A stretch of DNA of 64,000 nucleotides from Panulirus ornatus (taxonomy: Eukaryota; Arthropoda; Malacostraca; Decapoda; Palinuridae). Made by a program: the position numbers and the translations under genes. This document shows, one piece after another, positions 14,334-26,908 of the stretch; position 1 is the first letter of the stretch, and the number at the start of each line of letters is the position of its first letter. The stretch spans positions 9,906,903 to 9,970,902 of the forward strand of contig NC_092250.1 of assembly GCF_036320965.1 (NCBI RefSeq), written 5' to 3'. The notes below the pieces were generated by a model. The model saw only the letters and a list, made by a program, of their open reading frames with translations. It searched no databases and was not told where the DNA came from.

Positions 14334-14782
14334 TAAGATTTGTAAACAATTCTCCTTCTTGTCCACATAAGTTTATGATGCGCTCGTTGTCTTTATTGGA
14401 AAGTCGCATGTTTTCCCAATGGTGTCCTAGCTACGTCTCTTCGTTGTATGTCAACTGATTGTTATATTTCTCTCTAGTGTCTCCCCTGATGATGAGATTA
14501 TTAGATGAAAGAGCACTTGGGAACTTATCGTGTTTCATTTTTCCCGTGCTCATAGGAATATACTTGATCACGCGAAAAATTATGATCCTTCCCAAGTGCA
14601 CTTTTGTCTAATAATTACATCATTAGGGGAAACACAAGAAAGAAGTATAACAGTCAGTAGATATACAACGAAGAGACATAGCTAAGACGCCATTTGGAAA
14701 TCATGTGATTGTCATATACAGACAACGAGCGTAACATAAACTTATTATGTGGGCAAGAAGGTGAATTGTTTACAAATTCTTT
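14334..14782 (+). repeat. PLE terminal inverted repeat (two arms of about 190-200 bp)
   Basis: The arm at 14334-14524 (starting aagatttgtaaacaattc) is repeated in inverted orientation at about 14586-14782 (ending gaattgtttacaaattctt). The pairing extends through the cgctcgttgtc / gacaacgagcg and gcacttggga / tcccaagtgc blocks, with a spacer of about 60 bp that contains tacttgatcacg. PLEs are known to carry terminal repeats in unusual orientations. The same terminal sequence follows the second PLE copy at 25408-25620. Confidence 0.8.
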
Positions 14783-14786
14783 ATAT

Positions 14787-14913
14787 TATCCCTGGGGATA
14801 AGGGAGAAAGAATATTTTCCAAATATTCACCGCGTGTCGTAGAAGGCGACTAAAAGGGGAGGGAACGGAGTGCTGGAAATCCTCCCCTCTCGTTTTTTTT
14901 TTCCAAAATAATG

Positions 14914-14915
<2 letters not shown>
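14787..14915 (+). mobile_element. SN element, 5' half only
   Basis: Begins tatccctggggata and continues through gtcgtagaaggcgactaaa and ctggaaatcctcccctctcg to a T tract and ttccaaaata, then runs into (TA)n at 14916. The 3' half with the stem-loop is missing. It lies directly after the PLE terminal repeat. Confidence 0.85.
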
Positions 14916-14969
<54 letters not shown>

Positions 14970-14978
14970 TTTATTCAT
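14916..14978. repeat. (TA)n and poly(T)
   Basis: TA run to about 14960 then a T tract, forming the complement of an A-rich LINE tail. Confidence 0.9.
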
Positions 14979-15038
14979 TTGCTTTGTCGCTGTCTCCCGC
15001 GTTAGCGAGGTAGCGCAAGGAAACAGACGAAAGAATGG
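14979..15038 (-). mobile_element. LINE 3' tail fragment, minus strand
   Basis: Sixty bases of the conserved LINE end (gctttgtcgctgtctcccgc...aacagacgaaagaatggc) in minus orientation. It is then joined directly to plus-strand 3' UTR at 15039, so the junction is inverted. Confidence 0.85.
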
Positions 15039-15470
15039 CGTCTGGGGTAAACTATGGAAAGTTCTGTGGGGCCTGGATGTGGAAAGGGAGCTGTGGTTTC
15101 GGTGCATTATTACATGACAGCTAGAGACTGAGTGTGAACGAATGGGGCCTTTGTTGTCTTTTCCTAGCGCTACCCCGCCCGCACACATGAGGGGGGAGGG
15201 GGATGGTATTCCATGCGTGGCGAGGTGGCGATTGAAATGAATAAAGGCAGACAGTGTGAATTGTGTGCATGTGTATATATCTATGTGTCTGTGTGTGTAT
15301 ATATATGTGTACATTGAGATGTATAGGTATGTATATTTGCGTGTGTGGACGTGTATGTATATACATGTGTATGGGGGTGGGTTGGGCCATTTCTTTCGTC
15401 TGTTTCCTTGCGCTACCTCGCAAACGCCGGAGACAGCGACAAAGCAAAATATAAATAATAAATTGATATA
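15039..15470 (+). mobile_element. LINE 3' UTR, long form, severely 5'-truncated copy
   Basis: Starts at cgtctggggtaaac, just past the ORF, and contains the complete long 3' UTR: tggggcctggatgtggaaag, the agctagagactgagtgtg block, an AATAAA at 15240-15245, a TG/TA-rich stretch, and the terminal stem-loop tail. It is useful as the reference for the older UTR type. Confidence 0.88.
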
Positions 15471-15524
15471 TACATTGCTAATGGGATGGCCTTGATAAGG
15501 GCCTTAGCTGCCCGTGCCGTCTCA

Positions 15525-16520
15525 GCTAACATTGCAAAAAAAAAGGTAGAGAAGTCTGCAGCTTTTCTGTGCGAGGGAAGTAGACATCATAACAGCTAAT
15601 CCTCGAGTGACTCGGACTACATAGGGAAATTCTGACAATCAGCAGCCAAACGTGTGCCGTACGTCCAGACTTTGGAGGTGGGGACATATGCAGAAATTCA
15701 CCAGAACCGTGATCAAAATGATAGCTATAGGACAGAAAGAGTAGCAAAATCGCGGCGTATGGAAAGGGAATGTTGAAGAGAGGTGATGCCAGGTGAATTA
15801 ATGAAACAGCTGGCTTTTGATTCTGCTCTAGTTAAGAGAGGTTGAAGATAAGCCACTCCAGATGTGTAGAGACAAAACAGCTGCTCGAAAGAAAAATAAC
15901 CACGGCACCTTTACAGGACTTCTAGCTTTTGGGAAGTAGACTGTAATGCTTAGTAGCTTGTGTTCCCTAGACAAAGTGGATTTCAAGCTTATAACCAACA
16001 TCCCAATTCAACGATGTATAAACAGGAGTGAATTGTGGCGTTTTGAAATTGAACAAGGGGGAACGAATGACTCTTAGAATATGTAGAGAGAAATTGCGTT
16101 TTGGCACTATCAAATTTACGATCACTGCTTCCCCACTCCGAAAAGCTGCAAAAGTCCGATTAAGAGAGGAAATCTGATCAGAACGAGAGAGAACAAGTAT
16201 TGAATGGAAGAGGAGAGGAAAAGAGAGACACAAGATGTAAAGGAGAAATCATCAGCATAAGACTAGTGTTATAAGTACAAGAGAGAAGAGCATGTATTGA
16301 GAGAAGGGACTAGGTGACAAAACAGAACACTGGGGAACACTACTATCGATAAGATGGGGAGGGGATCTTGCTCTCTTTACGGGTACTGCGATGAAATAGC
16401 CACAGCTGCAACTCTGCATAAGAGAAAAACAGAAGCAATGAAACCAAAGGAAGGAAGTCTAGGAAGTAAAGACATGCCACGCCGTCAACGGCCTTGGAGA
16501 CGCTGAAAGCTTCGAGAAGA
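15525..16520 (-). pseudogene. Jockey-like non-LTR retrotransposon RT relic
   Basis: On the minus strand, in broken frames, the following order is seen: SVSKAVDGVACLYFLDFLPL (decayed motif A, D-KAFD-V type), SSVPQCSVLSPSPF (motif B, GVPQGSVLSP type), FDSAKTQFLS, LEVL-RCRGYFSFEQLFCLY, then TRAESKASCFINSPGIT, LSIRRDFATLSVLYSYHF and a C-terminal ISCYDVYFPRTEKLQTSLP. This order is typical of the RT and C-terminal region of Jockey/I-type elements. The expected FADD motif is not readable. Several stops and frameshifts are present. Assignment to a clade needs a profile search. Confidence 0.65.
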
Positions 16521-16555
16521 GTTTCAGCAAAACCAGTGATATTCGTGTTTGTCTC

Positions 16556-16780
16556 GTAAACGTCTTGTGGCCGAGGTGGCTGAATGCCATAACGAGGGTT
16601 CGAATCCGACCCGTTGTGTACAAACATTTGTCCTTCCACAGACGTATTTGTCACACTTTCGGAGCCGCAATAAATTCTCACACAGGGTTGAGGTTGAGTT
16701 TTTGGCAGAAAAATTAGATGTTTTTATGTCACAGCCTTTTAACCACAATGTGGCCGTAGTGTGCATAAGTTTGTCCTTTC
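16556..16780 (+). mobile_element. tRNA(Leu/Ser)-like SINE
   Basis: gtggccgaggtggctgaatg resembles the 5' part and A box of a class II tRNA, and gggttcgaatcc at about 16597-16608 is a near-perfect B box. A non-tRNA body of about 170 bp follows. The missing acceptor pairing and the body argue for a SINE and against a working tRNA gene. It is flanked by the Jockey-like relic and an old LINE. Confidence 0.6.
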
Positions 16781-16781
16781 C

Positions 16782-18490
16782 TTGGATGGTATTGCAGTGA
16801 AATTTATCAAAAAACAGGGTGACTATGCTGTTGACTGGTTGGTGAGGATATTCAATGTATGTATGGTTAATGGTGAGGTGCCTGAGAATTGGGGGAATGC
16901 ATGCATAGTGCCATTGTACAAAGGCAAAGGGGATAAAGGTGAGTGTTCAAATTACAGAGGTATAAGTTTGTTGAGTATTCCGGGAAAATTATATGGGAGG
17001 GTATTGATTGAGAAGGTGAAGGCATGTACAGAGCATCAGATTGGGAAGAGCAGTGTGGTTTCAGAAGTGGTAGAGGATGTGTGGATCAGGTGTTTGCTTT
17101 GAGGAATGTATGTGAGAAATACTTAGAAAAACAAATGGATTTGTATGTAGCATTTATGGATCTGGAGAAGGCACATGATAGAGTTGATAGAGATGCTCTG
17201 TGGAAGGTATTAAGAGAAAAGTTTTTATCGACGATTAAGGCATATGTACGAGTAGGAAGAAACAAAAGTTCCCAGTGAATGTCGGTTCGCGGCAGAGTGA
17301 ATGTCTCCATGGCTGTTTAATTTGTTTATTTGGGGTTGTTACGGAGGTGCGTGCAAGAGTTTTCGAGAGAGGGGCAAGTATGTAGACTGATGTCGATGGG
17401 AGGGCCTGGGAAGTGAGTCAGTTGTTCTTCGTTGATAATACAGCGCTGGTGGCTGATTCGGGTGAGAAACTGCAGAAGCTGGTGATTGAATTTGGTGAAC
17501 TGTGTGAGAGAAGAAAGCTGAGAGTAAATGTGAATAAGAGCAAGGATATTAGGTTCAGTAGAGTTGAAGCATAAGCTGATTGAGAGGTAAGTTTGAATGG
17601 AGAAAAACAGAAGGAAGTAAAGTGTTTTAGACATCTGGTAGTGAATTTAGAAGCGGATAGAACCATGGAAGTGGAAGTGAGTCACAGGATGGGGGAAGGA
17701 GCGAAGGTTCTTGAAGCGTTGATGAATGTGTGGAAGGCGAGAACGTTATCTAGGAGAGCAAAAATGGGTATATTTGAAAGAATAGTGGTTCCAACAATGT
17801 TATATGGTTACGAAGGAGGATGGATTTGCTGGAAATGAGATGTTTGAGGACATTATATGGTGATAGGTGGTTTGATCGAGTATATAATGAAAGGGTAAGA
17901 GAGATGTGTGGTAGTAAAAAGAGTGTGGCTGAGAGAGCAGACGAGGGTGTATTCAAATGGTTTGGTCACATGGAGAGAATGAGTGAAGAAAGATTGACAA
18001 AGAGGATATATGTGTCAGAGGTGGAGGGAACGAAGAGAAGCGGTGGACCAATTTGGAGGTGGAAGGATAGAGCGATAAAGATTTTGAGTGATCGGGGCCT
18101 GCACATACAGGAGGATGAAAGGCTTGCAAGGAATAGAGTGAATTGGAACGAAGTTTTATACCGGGGTCGACGTGCTGTAATAGATTGAAGCAGTGCATGC
18201 GAAGCGTCTAGGGTAAACCATCGAAAGTTTTGTGGGGCCTGGATGTGGAAAGGGAACTGTGGTTTCGGTGCATTACACATGACGCTGCCTCGTGTGTGTT
18301 GGGGTGGCGACCGGAGTGAATAAAGGCAGCATGTATGAATATGTAATCGCGTATTTATGTATATGTCTGAGTATGTATATGTATGTATACATTGAAATGT
18401 ATAGGTATGTATATGTGTGTGGGTTGGGCCATTCCTTCGTCCGTTTCCTTGCGCTACCTCGCTAACGCGGGAGATAGCGACAAAGTGTAA
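16782..18490 (+). mobile_element. RTE-like LINE, older copy, long 3' UTR
   Basis: Starts at the DGIAVKFIKKQGD block, then reads [37 protein letters not shown], a one-base deletion near 17045, [29 protein letters not shown], and after further indels FVDNTALVADS (the catalytic FADD motif is altered). It continues as YLG-equivalent, MLYGYE and a C-terminal region with GGPIWRWKDRAIK ending near 18188. The 3' UTR is the long type with AATAAA at 18319-18324. There are multiple frame breaks and no endonuclease. Confidence 0.85.
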
Positions 18491-18522
18491 TGATAAATAG
18501 GTTATTCATTTTTATCTTATTT

Positions 18523-18656
18523 TGCTTTGTCGCTGTCTCCCGCGTTAGCGAGGTAGCGCAAGGAAACAGACGAAAGAATGGCCCAACCCACTCACATACA
18601 CATGTATATACATACACGTCCACACGCGCAAATATACATACCTATACATCTCAACG

Positions 18657-18662
<6 letters not shown>
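18523..18662 (-). mobile_element. LINE 3' tail fragment, minus strand
   Basis: About 140 bp of terminal 3' UTR in minus orientation, tail-to-tail with the preceding LINE. It is 5'-truncated at (TA)n (from 18662). Confidence 0.85.

Positions 18663-18711
<49 letters not shown>
18663..18711. repeat. (TA)n microsatellite
   Basis: TA run between a LINE tail and an SN element. Confidence 0.95.
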
Positions 18712-19060
<349 letters not shown>

Positions 19061-19068
19061 TACTTATT

Positions 19069-19341
19069 TTGCTTTGTCGCCGTCTCCCGCACCAGCGAGG
19101 CAGCGCAAGGAAACAGACGAAAGAATGGCCCAATCCACCCACATACAAATGCACACACATACACGTCCACACACACACATACACACACCCATGCATCTCA
19201 ACGTACACACATATACCCACACACACAGACACATACATACATACACATGCACACAATTCACACCGTCTGCCCTTACTCACTCCCACCGCCACCCGGCAGC
19301 ACACGAAATAACAAACCCCTCCCCCCTCATGTGCACGAGTA
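19069..19341 (-). mobile_element. LINE 3' UTR fragment, minus strand
   Basis: Terminal part of a long-type 3' UTR with a CA-rich middle. It ends at about 19341 where plus-strand LINE coding sequence starts. Confidence 0.8.
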
Positions 19342-19343
19342 AG

Positions 19344-20302
<959 letters not shown>

Positions 20303-21407
20303 GCGGCAGGGGTGTGTGATGTCTCCATGGTTGTTTAATTTGTTTATGGATGGGGTTGTTAGGGAGGTAAATGCAAGAGTTTTGGAAAGAGGGGCAAGTA
20401 TGAAGTCTGTTGGGGATGAGAGAGCTTGGGAAGTGAGTCAGTTGTTGTTCGCTGATGATACAGCGCTGGTGGCTGATTCATGTGAGAAACTGCAGAAGCT
20501 GGTGACTGAGTTTGGTAAAGTGTGTGGAAGAAGAAAGTTAAGAGTAAATGTGAATAAGAGCAAGGTTATTAGGTACAGTAGGGTTGAGGGTCAAGTCAAT
20601 TGGGAGGTGAGTTTGAATGGAGAAAAACTGGAGGAAGTGAAGTGTGTTAGATATCTGGGAGTGGATCTGGCAGCGGATGGAACAATGGAAGCGGAAGTGG
20701 ATCATAGGGTGGGGGAGGGGGCGAAAATTCTGGGGGCCTTGAAGAATGTGTGGAAGTCGAGAACATTATCTCGGAAAGCAAAAATGGGTATGTTTGAAGG
20801 AATAGTGGTTCCAACAATGTTGTATGGTTGCGAGGCGTGGGCTATGGATAGAGTTGTGCGCAGGAGGATGGATGTGCTGGAAATGAGATGTTTGAGGACA
20901 ATGTGTGGTGTGAGGTGGTTTGATCGAGTGAGTAACGTAAGGGTAAGAGAGATGTGTGGAAATAAAAAGAGCGTGGTTGAGAGAGCAGAAGAGGGTGTTT
21001 TGAAGTGGTTTGGGCACATGGAGAAAATGAGTGAGGAAAGATTGACCAAGAGGATATATGTGTCGGAGGTGGAGGGAACGAGGAGAAGAGGGAGACCAAA
21101 TTGGAGGTGGAAAGATGGAGTGAAAAAGATTTTGTGTGATCGGGGCCTCAACATGCAGGAGGGTGAAAGGAGGGCAAGGAATAGAGTGATTTAGAGCGAT
21201 GTGGTATACCGGGGTTGACGTGCTGTCAGTGGATTGAATCAAGGCATGTGAAGCGTCTGGGGTAAACCATGGAAAGCTGTGTAGGTATGTATATTTGCGT
21301 GTGTGGACGTATGTATATACATGTGTATGGGGGGGGGGGTTGGGCCATTTCTTTCGTCTGTTTCCTTGCGCTACCTCGCAAACGCGGGAGACAGCGACAA
21401 AGTATAA

Positions 21408-21425
<18 letters not shown>
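20303..21425 (+). mobile_element. RTE-like LINE, young, 5'-truncated at RT motif B
   Basis: Begins at [18 protein letters not shown] and reads open through [30 protein letters not shown] and [17 protein letters not shown] at 21192-21194 replaces the Trp of the terminal NWSDVVYRG, removing about the last nine residues. Short 3' UTR, stem-loop and A tail (to 21425). It is a 3' end only. Confidence 0.92.
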
Positions 21426-21491
<66 letters not shown>

Positions 21492-21510
21492 TAGATATAG
21501 ATATATATCT
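21426..21510. repeat. (TA)n with GATA-like end
   Basis: TA run followed by gatagatatagatatatatc. It lies between tail-to-tail LINE copies. Confidence 0.92.
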
Positions 21511-21528
21511 ATTATTTGTTTATTCATT

Positions 21529-24500
21529 TTGCTTTGTCGCTGTCTCCCGCATTTGCGAGGTAGCGCAAGGAAACAGAAGAAAGAAATGGCCCAACCCAAC
21601 CCCATACACATGTATATGCACACACGTCCACACACGCAAACATACACATCCATACATCTCAATGTACACATATATATACACACAGAGACACATACATATA
21701 TACCCATGCACACAATTCACACTGCCTGCCTTTATTCATTCCCATCGCCACCTCGCCACACATGGAATACCATCCCCCTCCCCCCTCATGTGTGCGAGGT
21801 AGCGCTAGGAAAAGACAACAAAGGCTCCATTCGTTCACACCTAGTCTCTAGCTGTCATGTAATAATGCACAGCTCCTTTTCCACATCATGGCCCCACAGA
21901 ACTTTCCATGGTTTACCCCAGACGCTTTACATGCCCTGGTTCAATCCATTGACAGCACGTCGACCCCGGTATACCACATCGTTCCAATTCTCTCTATTCC
22001 TTGCAAGCCTTTCAAATCCTGCATATTCAGGCCCCGATCACTAAAAATCTTTTTCACTCCATCTTTCCACCTCCAATATGGTCTCCCACTTCTCCTAGTT
22101 CCCTCCACCTCTGACACATATATCCTCTTTATCAATCTTTCTTCACTCATTCTCTCGATGTGAACAAACCATTTCAAAACACCCTCTTCTGCTCTCTCAA
22201 CCACACTCTTTTTATTACCACACATGTCTCTTACCCTTTCATTACTTGCTCGATCAAACCACCGCAAACCCCATATTGTCCTCAGACATCTCATTTCCTG
22301 TACATCCACCCTCCTCCGCACAACTCTATCTATAACCTACGCCTCGCAACCATATAACATTGCTGGAACCACTATTCCTTCAAACATACCCAATTTTGCT
22401 TTCCGAGACAATGTTCTTGACTTCCACACATTCTTCAACGCTCCAGAACTTTCGCCCCCTCCCCCACCCTAAGATTCACTTCCGCTTCCATGGTTCCATC
22501 CGCTGCCGAATCCACTCCCAGATATCTAAAACACTTTACTTCCTCCAGTTTTTCTCCTTTCAAACTTACCTCTCAGTTGACTTGTCCCTCATCCCTACTA
22601 CACCTAATAACCTTGCTCTTATTAATATTTCCTCTCAGCTTTCTTCCTTCACACACTTTACCAAACTCAGTCACCAGCTTATGCAGGTTCTCACCTAAAT
22701 AAGCCACCAGCGCTGTATCATCAGCGAACAACAACTGACTTACTTCCCAAGCTCTTTCATCCACAACTGACTGCATACTTGCACCTCTTTCTAAAACTCT
22801 TGCATTAACCTCCCAAACAACCCCATCCATAAACAAATTAAACAAGCATGGAGACATCACCCAGCCCTGCCGCAAACCAACTTTCACGGTGAACCAATCA
22901 CTCTCCTTTCTTCCTAAACGTACACATGCCTTATATCCTCGATAAAAACTTTTCACTGCTTCTAACGACTTGCCTCCCACACCAAATACAATTAATACCT
23001 TCCACAGAGCATCTCTATCAACTCTATCATATGCCTTTTCAGATCCATTTATGCTGAACACAAATTCATTTGCTTTTCTATGTATTTCTCACATATTTTC
23101 TTCAAAGCAATTACCAGATCCACACATCCTCTACCACTTCTGAAACCACACTGTTCTTCCCCAGTCTGATGCTCTATACATGCCTTCACCCTATCAATCA
23201 CTACCTTCCCATATAATTTCCCAGGAATACTCAACAAACTTATACCTGTGTAATTTGAGCACTCACTTTTATCCCCTTTGCCTGTGTACAATGGCACTAT
23301 GCAAGCATTCCGCCAATCATCAGGCACCTCCCCGTGAGTTATACATACGTTAAATAACCTTTCCAACCAGTCAACAATACCGTCACCCCCTTTTTTTAAT
23401 AAATTCCACTGCAATACCATCCCAACCCGTCGCCTTGCCGGCTTTCATCTTCCGCAAGCTTTTACTACCTATTATATGTTTACCAAATCATTCTCCCTAA
23501 CCCTCTCACTCTGCACAACATGTCGACCAAAACACTCTATATCTGCCACTCTATCATCAAACACATTCAACAAACCTTCAAAATACTCACTCCATCTCCT
23601 TTTCACATTACCACTACTTGTTATCACCTCCCCTTTAGCCCCATTTGTTCCCTTGTCTTACGCACTCTATATACCTTATTCCAAAACATCTTTTTATTCT
23701 CCCCAAAATTTTAATAATACTCCCTCACCCAAACTCTCATTTACCCTCTTTTTCACCTCTTGCACCTTTCTCTTTACCTCCTGCCTCTTACTTTCATAAA
23801 TCTTTCAGTCATTTGCATCATTTCCCTGCAAAAATCGTCCAAATGCCTCCCTCTTCTCTTTCACTAACAATTTAACTCTCAACCCGCAACTCACTACCCT
23901 TTCTAATCTGCCCATCACGCTTCTCATGCCATAAGCTATTTTTGTGCAAGCCATCACTGCTTTCCTAAATACATCCCATTCCTCGCCCACTCCCCTTACG
24001 TCCTTTGTTCTTACCCTTTTCCATTCTGTACTCAGTGTCTCATGGTACTTCCTCACACAAATCTCCTTCCCAAGCTAACTTACTCTCACCACTCTCTTCA
24101 CCCCAACATTATCTCTTCTTTTCCAAAAACTGCTTTCCTAAATACATCCCCTTCCTCCCCAACTCCCCTTACGTCCTTTGTTCTCACCTTTTTCCATTCT
24201 GTACTCAGTCTCTCATGGTACTTCCTCACACAAGTCTCCTTCCCAAGCTCACTTACTCTCACCACTCTCTTCACACCAACGTTATCTATTCATTTCTGAA
24301 AACTTCTACAAATTCTCACCTTCGCCTCCAGAAGATAATGATCAGACATCCCTCCAGCTGCACCCCTAAGCACATTGACATCCAAAAGTCTCTCTATCGC
24401 GCTCCTATCAATTAACAAGTAATCCATTAACGCTCTCTGGCCAACTCTCCTACTTATATACGGGTAATTATGTATACCTCTCTTTCTAACCCAGGTATTC

Positions 24501-24660
24501 CCAATCACCAGTCCTTTTCCAGCACATAAACCTACAAGCTCTTCACCATTTCCATTTACAACACTGAACACCCCAAGTATACCAATTATTCCCTCAACTG
24601 CCACATTACTCACCTTTGCATTCAGATCACCCATCACTATAACCCGGTCTCTTGCATCCA

Positions 24661-24663
<3 letters not shown>
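21529..24663 (-). mobile_element. RTE-like LINE, minus strand, long 3' UTR, internal duplication
   Basis: Nearly 3.1 kb in minus orientation. It carries a long 3' UTR (AATAAA on the minus strand at 21731-21736), a broken C-terminus (22000-22480), RT ([56 protein letters not shown]), linker, and endonuclease from [18 protein letters not shown] through SDHYLLEAKV. The 5' end is cut at the (TA)n at 24664. Several frameshifts are present (for example between 23049-23061 and near 23410). A 173-bp segment of the linker is tandemly duplicated (23958-24130 and 24131-24303). It belongs to the older UTR lineage. Confidence 0.88.
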
Positions 24664-24726
<63 letters not shown>

Positions 24727-24740
24727 TAATACTTATTTCT
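24664..24740. repeat. (TA)n microsatellite
   Basis: TA run then a degenerate T-rich joint to the next LINE tail. Confidence 0.93.
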
Positions 24741-24741
24741 T

Positions 24742-25402
<661 letters not shown>

Positions 25403-25407
25403 GGAAA

Positions 25408-26130
25408 GGATTACAATTCTGTGCGTGATCAAGATATTATTATGAGTCCACGGGAAAAATGAAACACGATAAGTTCCTAAGTGCACTTTCGTGTATTAGT
25501 CACATCATCAAGGGAGACACAAGAGAAAAATATAAAGGCCATTTGATGTACATCGAAGAGACGAAGCTAGGACGCCATTTGGCAAACATACGATTATCCA
25601 AGACAGACAAGGTGCGTTTATAAACTTATCATTTTACAAATTTTATCAAAAATAAAGTTATCTAATTTGTATAGACCATCAGTAATATTAAGATCATATA
25701 TCTTTGTGTATTCAATAATAGAAGATTCAATGATATTTCCCGTGATAATAGCGTTACAGTTAATAACTGAGATGGCAAGACAAAGATCATAGTTTTTAAC
25801 CTGATTAAAGAAGGCATTTGAATCTTGTCCCGTTCTTATAATATATCTATGTTGTTTAAGTCTAACAGAAAGATTCTTACCAGTGTGCCCAAAATAAAAT
25901 TTATCACAATTTCCAACTGGCACTTTATAGATGCATCCAGGATGATTTTCTGGTGAATTCGTGATTAAGATATTCCTTGCAGTGTCATTGTTGCTGTAGG
26001 CAACATTTACATTAAAGGATTTAAGCCACATGGGAAGTAAAGTAAAGTTATCCTTAAAAAGGAGAACTAAAAAATTTTTCCTGTGAATGGGAGGTTTGGG
26101 CTTAACTCAATAAAATGATTTCTTTGCTTA
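25408..26130 (-). pseudogene. Penelope-like element 3' part with GIY-YIG endonuclease
   Basis: The minus-strand frame 26031-25618 reads GCIYKVPVGNCDKFYFGHTG, then KNLSVRLKQHRYIIRTGQ and, further on, NIIESSIIEYTKIYDLN, the GIY-YIG nuclease signature (IYKV..C..FYFGxTG..L..RLxxH). It is the same family as 13241-14333; there the matching region is broken, here it is open. Upstream it continues to about 26130 with the LFKDNF-type region. Downstream (25408-25615) lies one copy of the terminal repeat found at 14340-14770. The RT catalytic core is absent, so this is a 5'-truncated insertion. Confidence 0.82.
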
Positions 26131-26150
26131 TTTATACATATATATATATA

Positions 26151-26387
26151 TATATCTTTTTCTTTCAAACTATTCGCCATTTCCCGCATTAGCGAGGTGA
26201 CGTTAAGAACAGAGGACTGGGCCTCTGAGGGAATACCCTCACCTGGCCCAATTCTCTGTTACTTCTTTTGGAAAATTAAAAAAAAACGAGAGGGGAGGAT
26301 TTCCAGCCCCCCGCTCCCTCCCCTTTTAGTCGCCTTCTACGACACGCTGGGAATACGTGGGAAGTATTCTTTCTCCCCTATCCCCAT
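26151..26387 (-). mobile_element. SN element, near complete, minus strand
   Basis: Same order as other SN copies, in reverse complement, from ctttttctttcaaactattc to ctttctcccctatcccc. The stem-loop reads gcgaggtgacgtt here, so the outer stem is damaged. Confidence 0.87.
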
Positions 26388-26401
26388 ATCCCCTGTATAT
26401 A

Positions 26402-26487
26402 TGAGGATATTCCACAAAGGCCCAGTCCTCTGTTCTTAACGCTACCTCGCTAATGCGGGAAATGGCGGATAGTTTAAAAGAAGAAAA
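26402..26487 (+). mobile_element. SN element, 3' third only
   Basis: Starts at gaggatattccacaaaggcc and runs through the stem-loop to cggatagtttaaaagaag. It is a 5'-truncated SN copy sandwiched between two oppositely oriented SN copies, behaviour expected of retroposition. Confidence 0.85.
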
Positions 26488-26492
26488 TATAT

Positions 26493-26739
26493 ATATCCCT
26501 GGGGATAGGGAAGAAAGAATACTTCCCACGTATTCCCTGCGTGTTGTAGAAGGCGACTAAAAGGGGAGGGAGCGGGTGGCTGGAAATCCTCCCCTTTCTA
26601 TTTTTTTTTTTTTTTTTTTTAATTTTCCAAAAGAAGCAACAGAGAAGGGGGTCAGGTGAGGATATTCCCTCTAAGGCCCAGTTCTCTGTTCTTAACGCTA
26701 CCTCGCTAACGCGGGAAATGGCAAATAGTATGAAAAAAA

Positions 26740-26757
<18 letters not shown>
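26493..26757 (+). mobile_element. SN element, near complete
   Basis: atccctggggatagggaaga at the start, T tract in the middle, cgctacctcgctaacgcggg stem-loop, long A tail (to 26757), then (TA)n. Confidence 0.9.

Positions 26758-26827
<70 letters not shown>
26758..26827. repeat. (TA)n microsatellite
   Basis: Pure TA run following the A tail of an SN copy. Confidence 0.96.
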
Positions 26828-26828
<1 letters not shown>

Positions 26829-26906
26829 GAATAAAATGTATATGAACGTGCACCTTCATAGAACATACAAAGCTCCAACAGCCAAGATCGAACCTGGGAC
26901 CTCTTG
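26828..26906 (-). mobile_element. tRNA-derived SINE, partial, minus strand
   Basis: The reverse complement reads gtcccaggttcgatcttggc (B box) followed by tgttggagctttgtatgttc and a cacgttcatatacattttat body. It is an inverted partial copy of the unit at 26990-27180. Confidence 0.75.
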
Positions 26907-26908
26907 TT

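Noticed and set aside
14334..14782. A stand-alone MITE or foldback DNA transposon
   Set aside because: The arms continue the Penelope-like element and the same terminal sequence follows the second PLE copy, so it belongs to the PLE.
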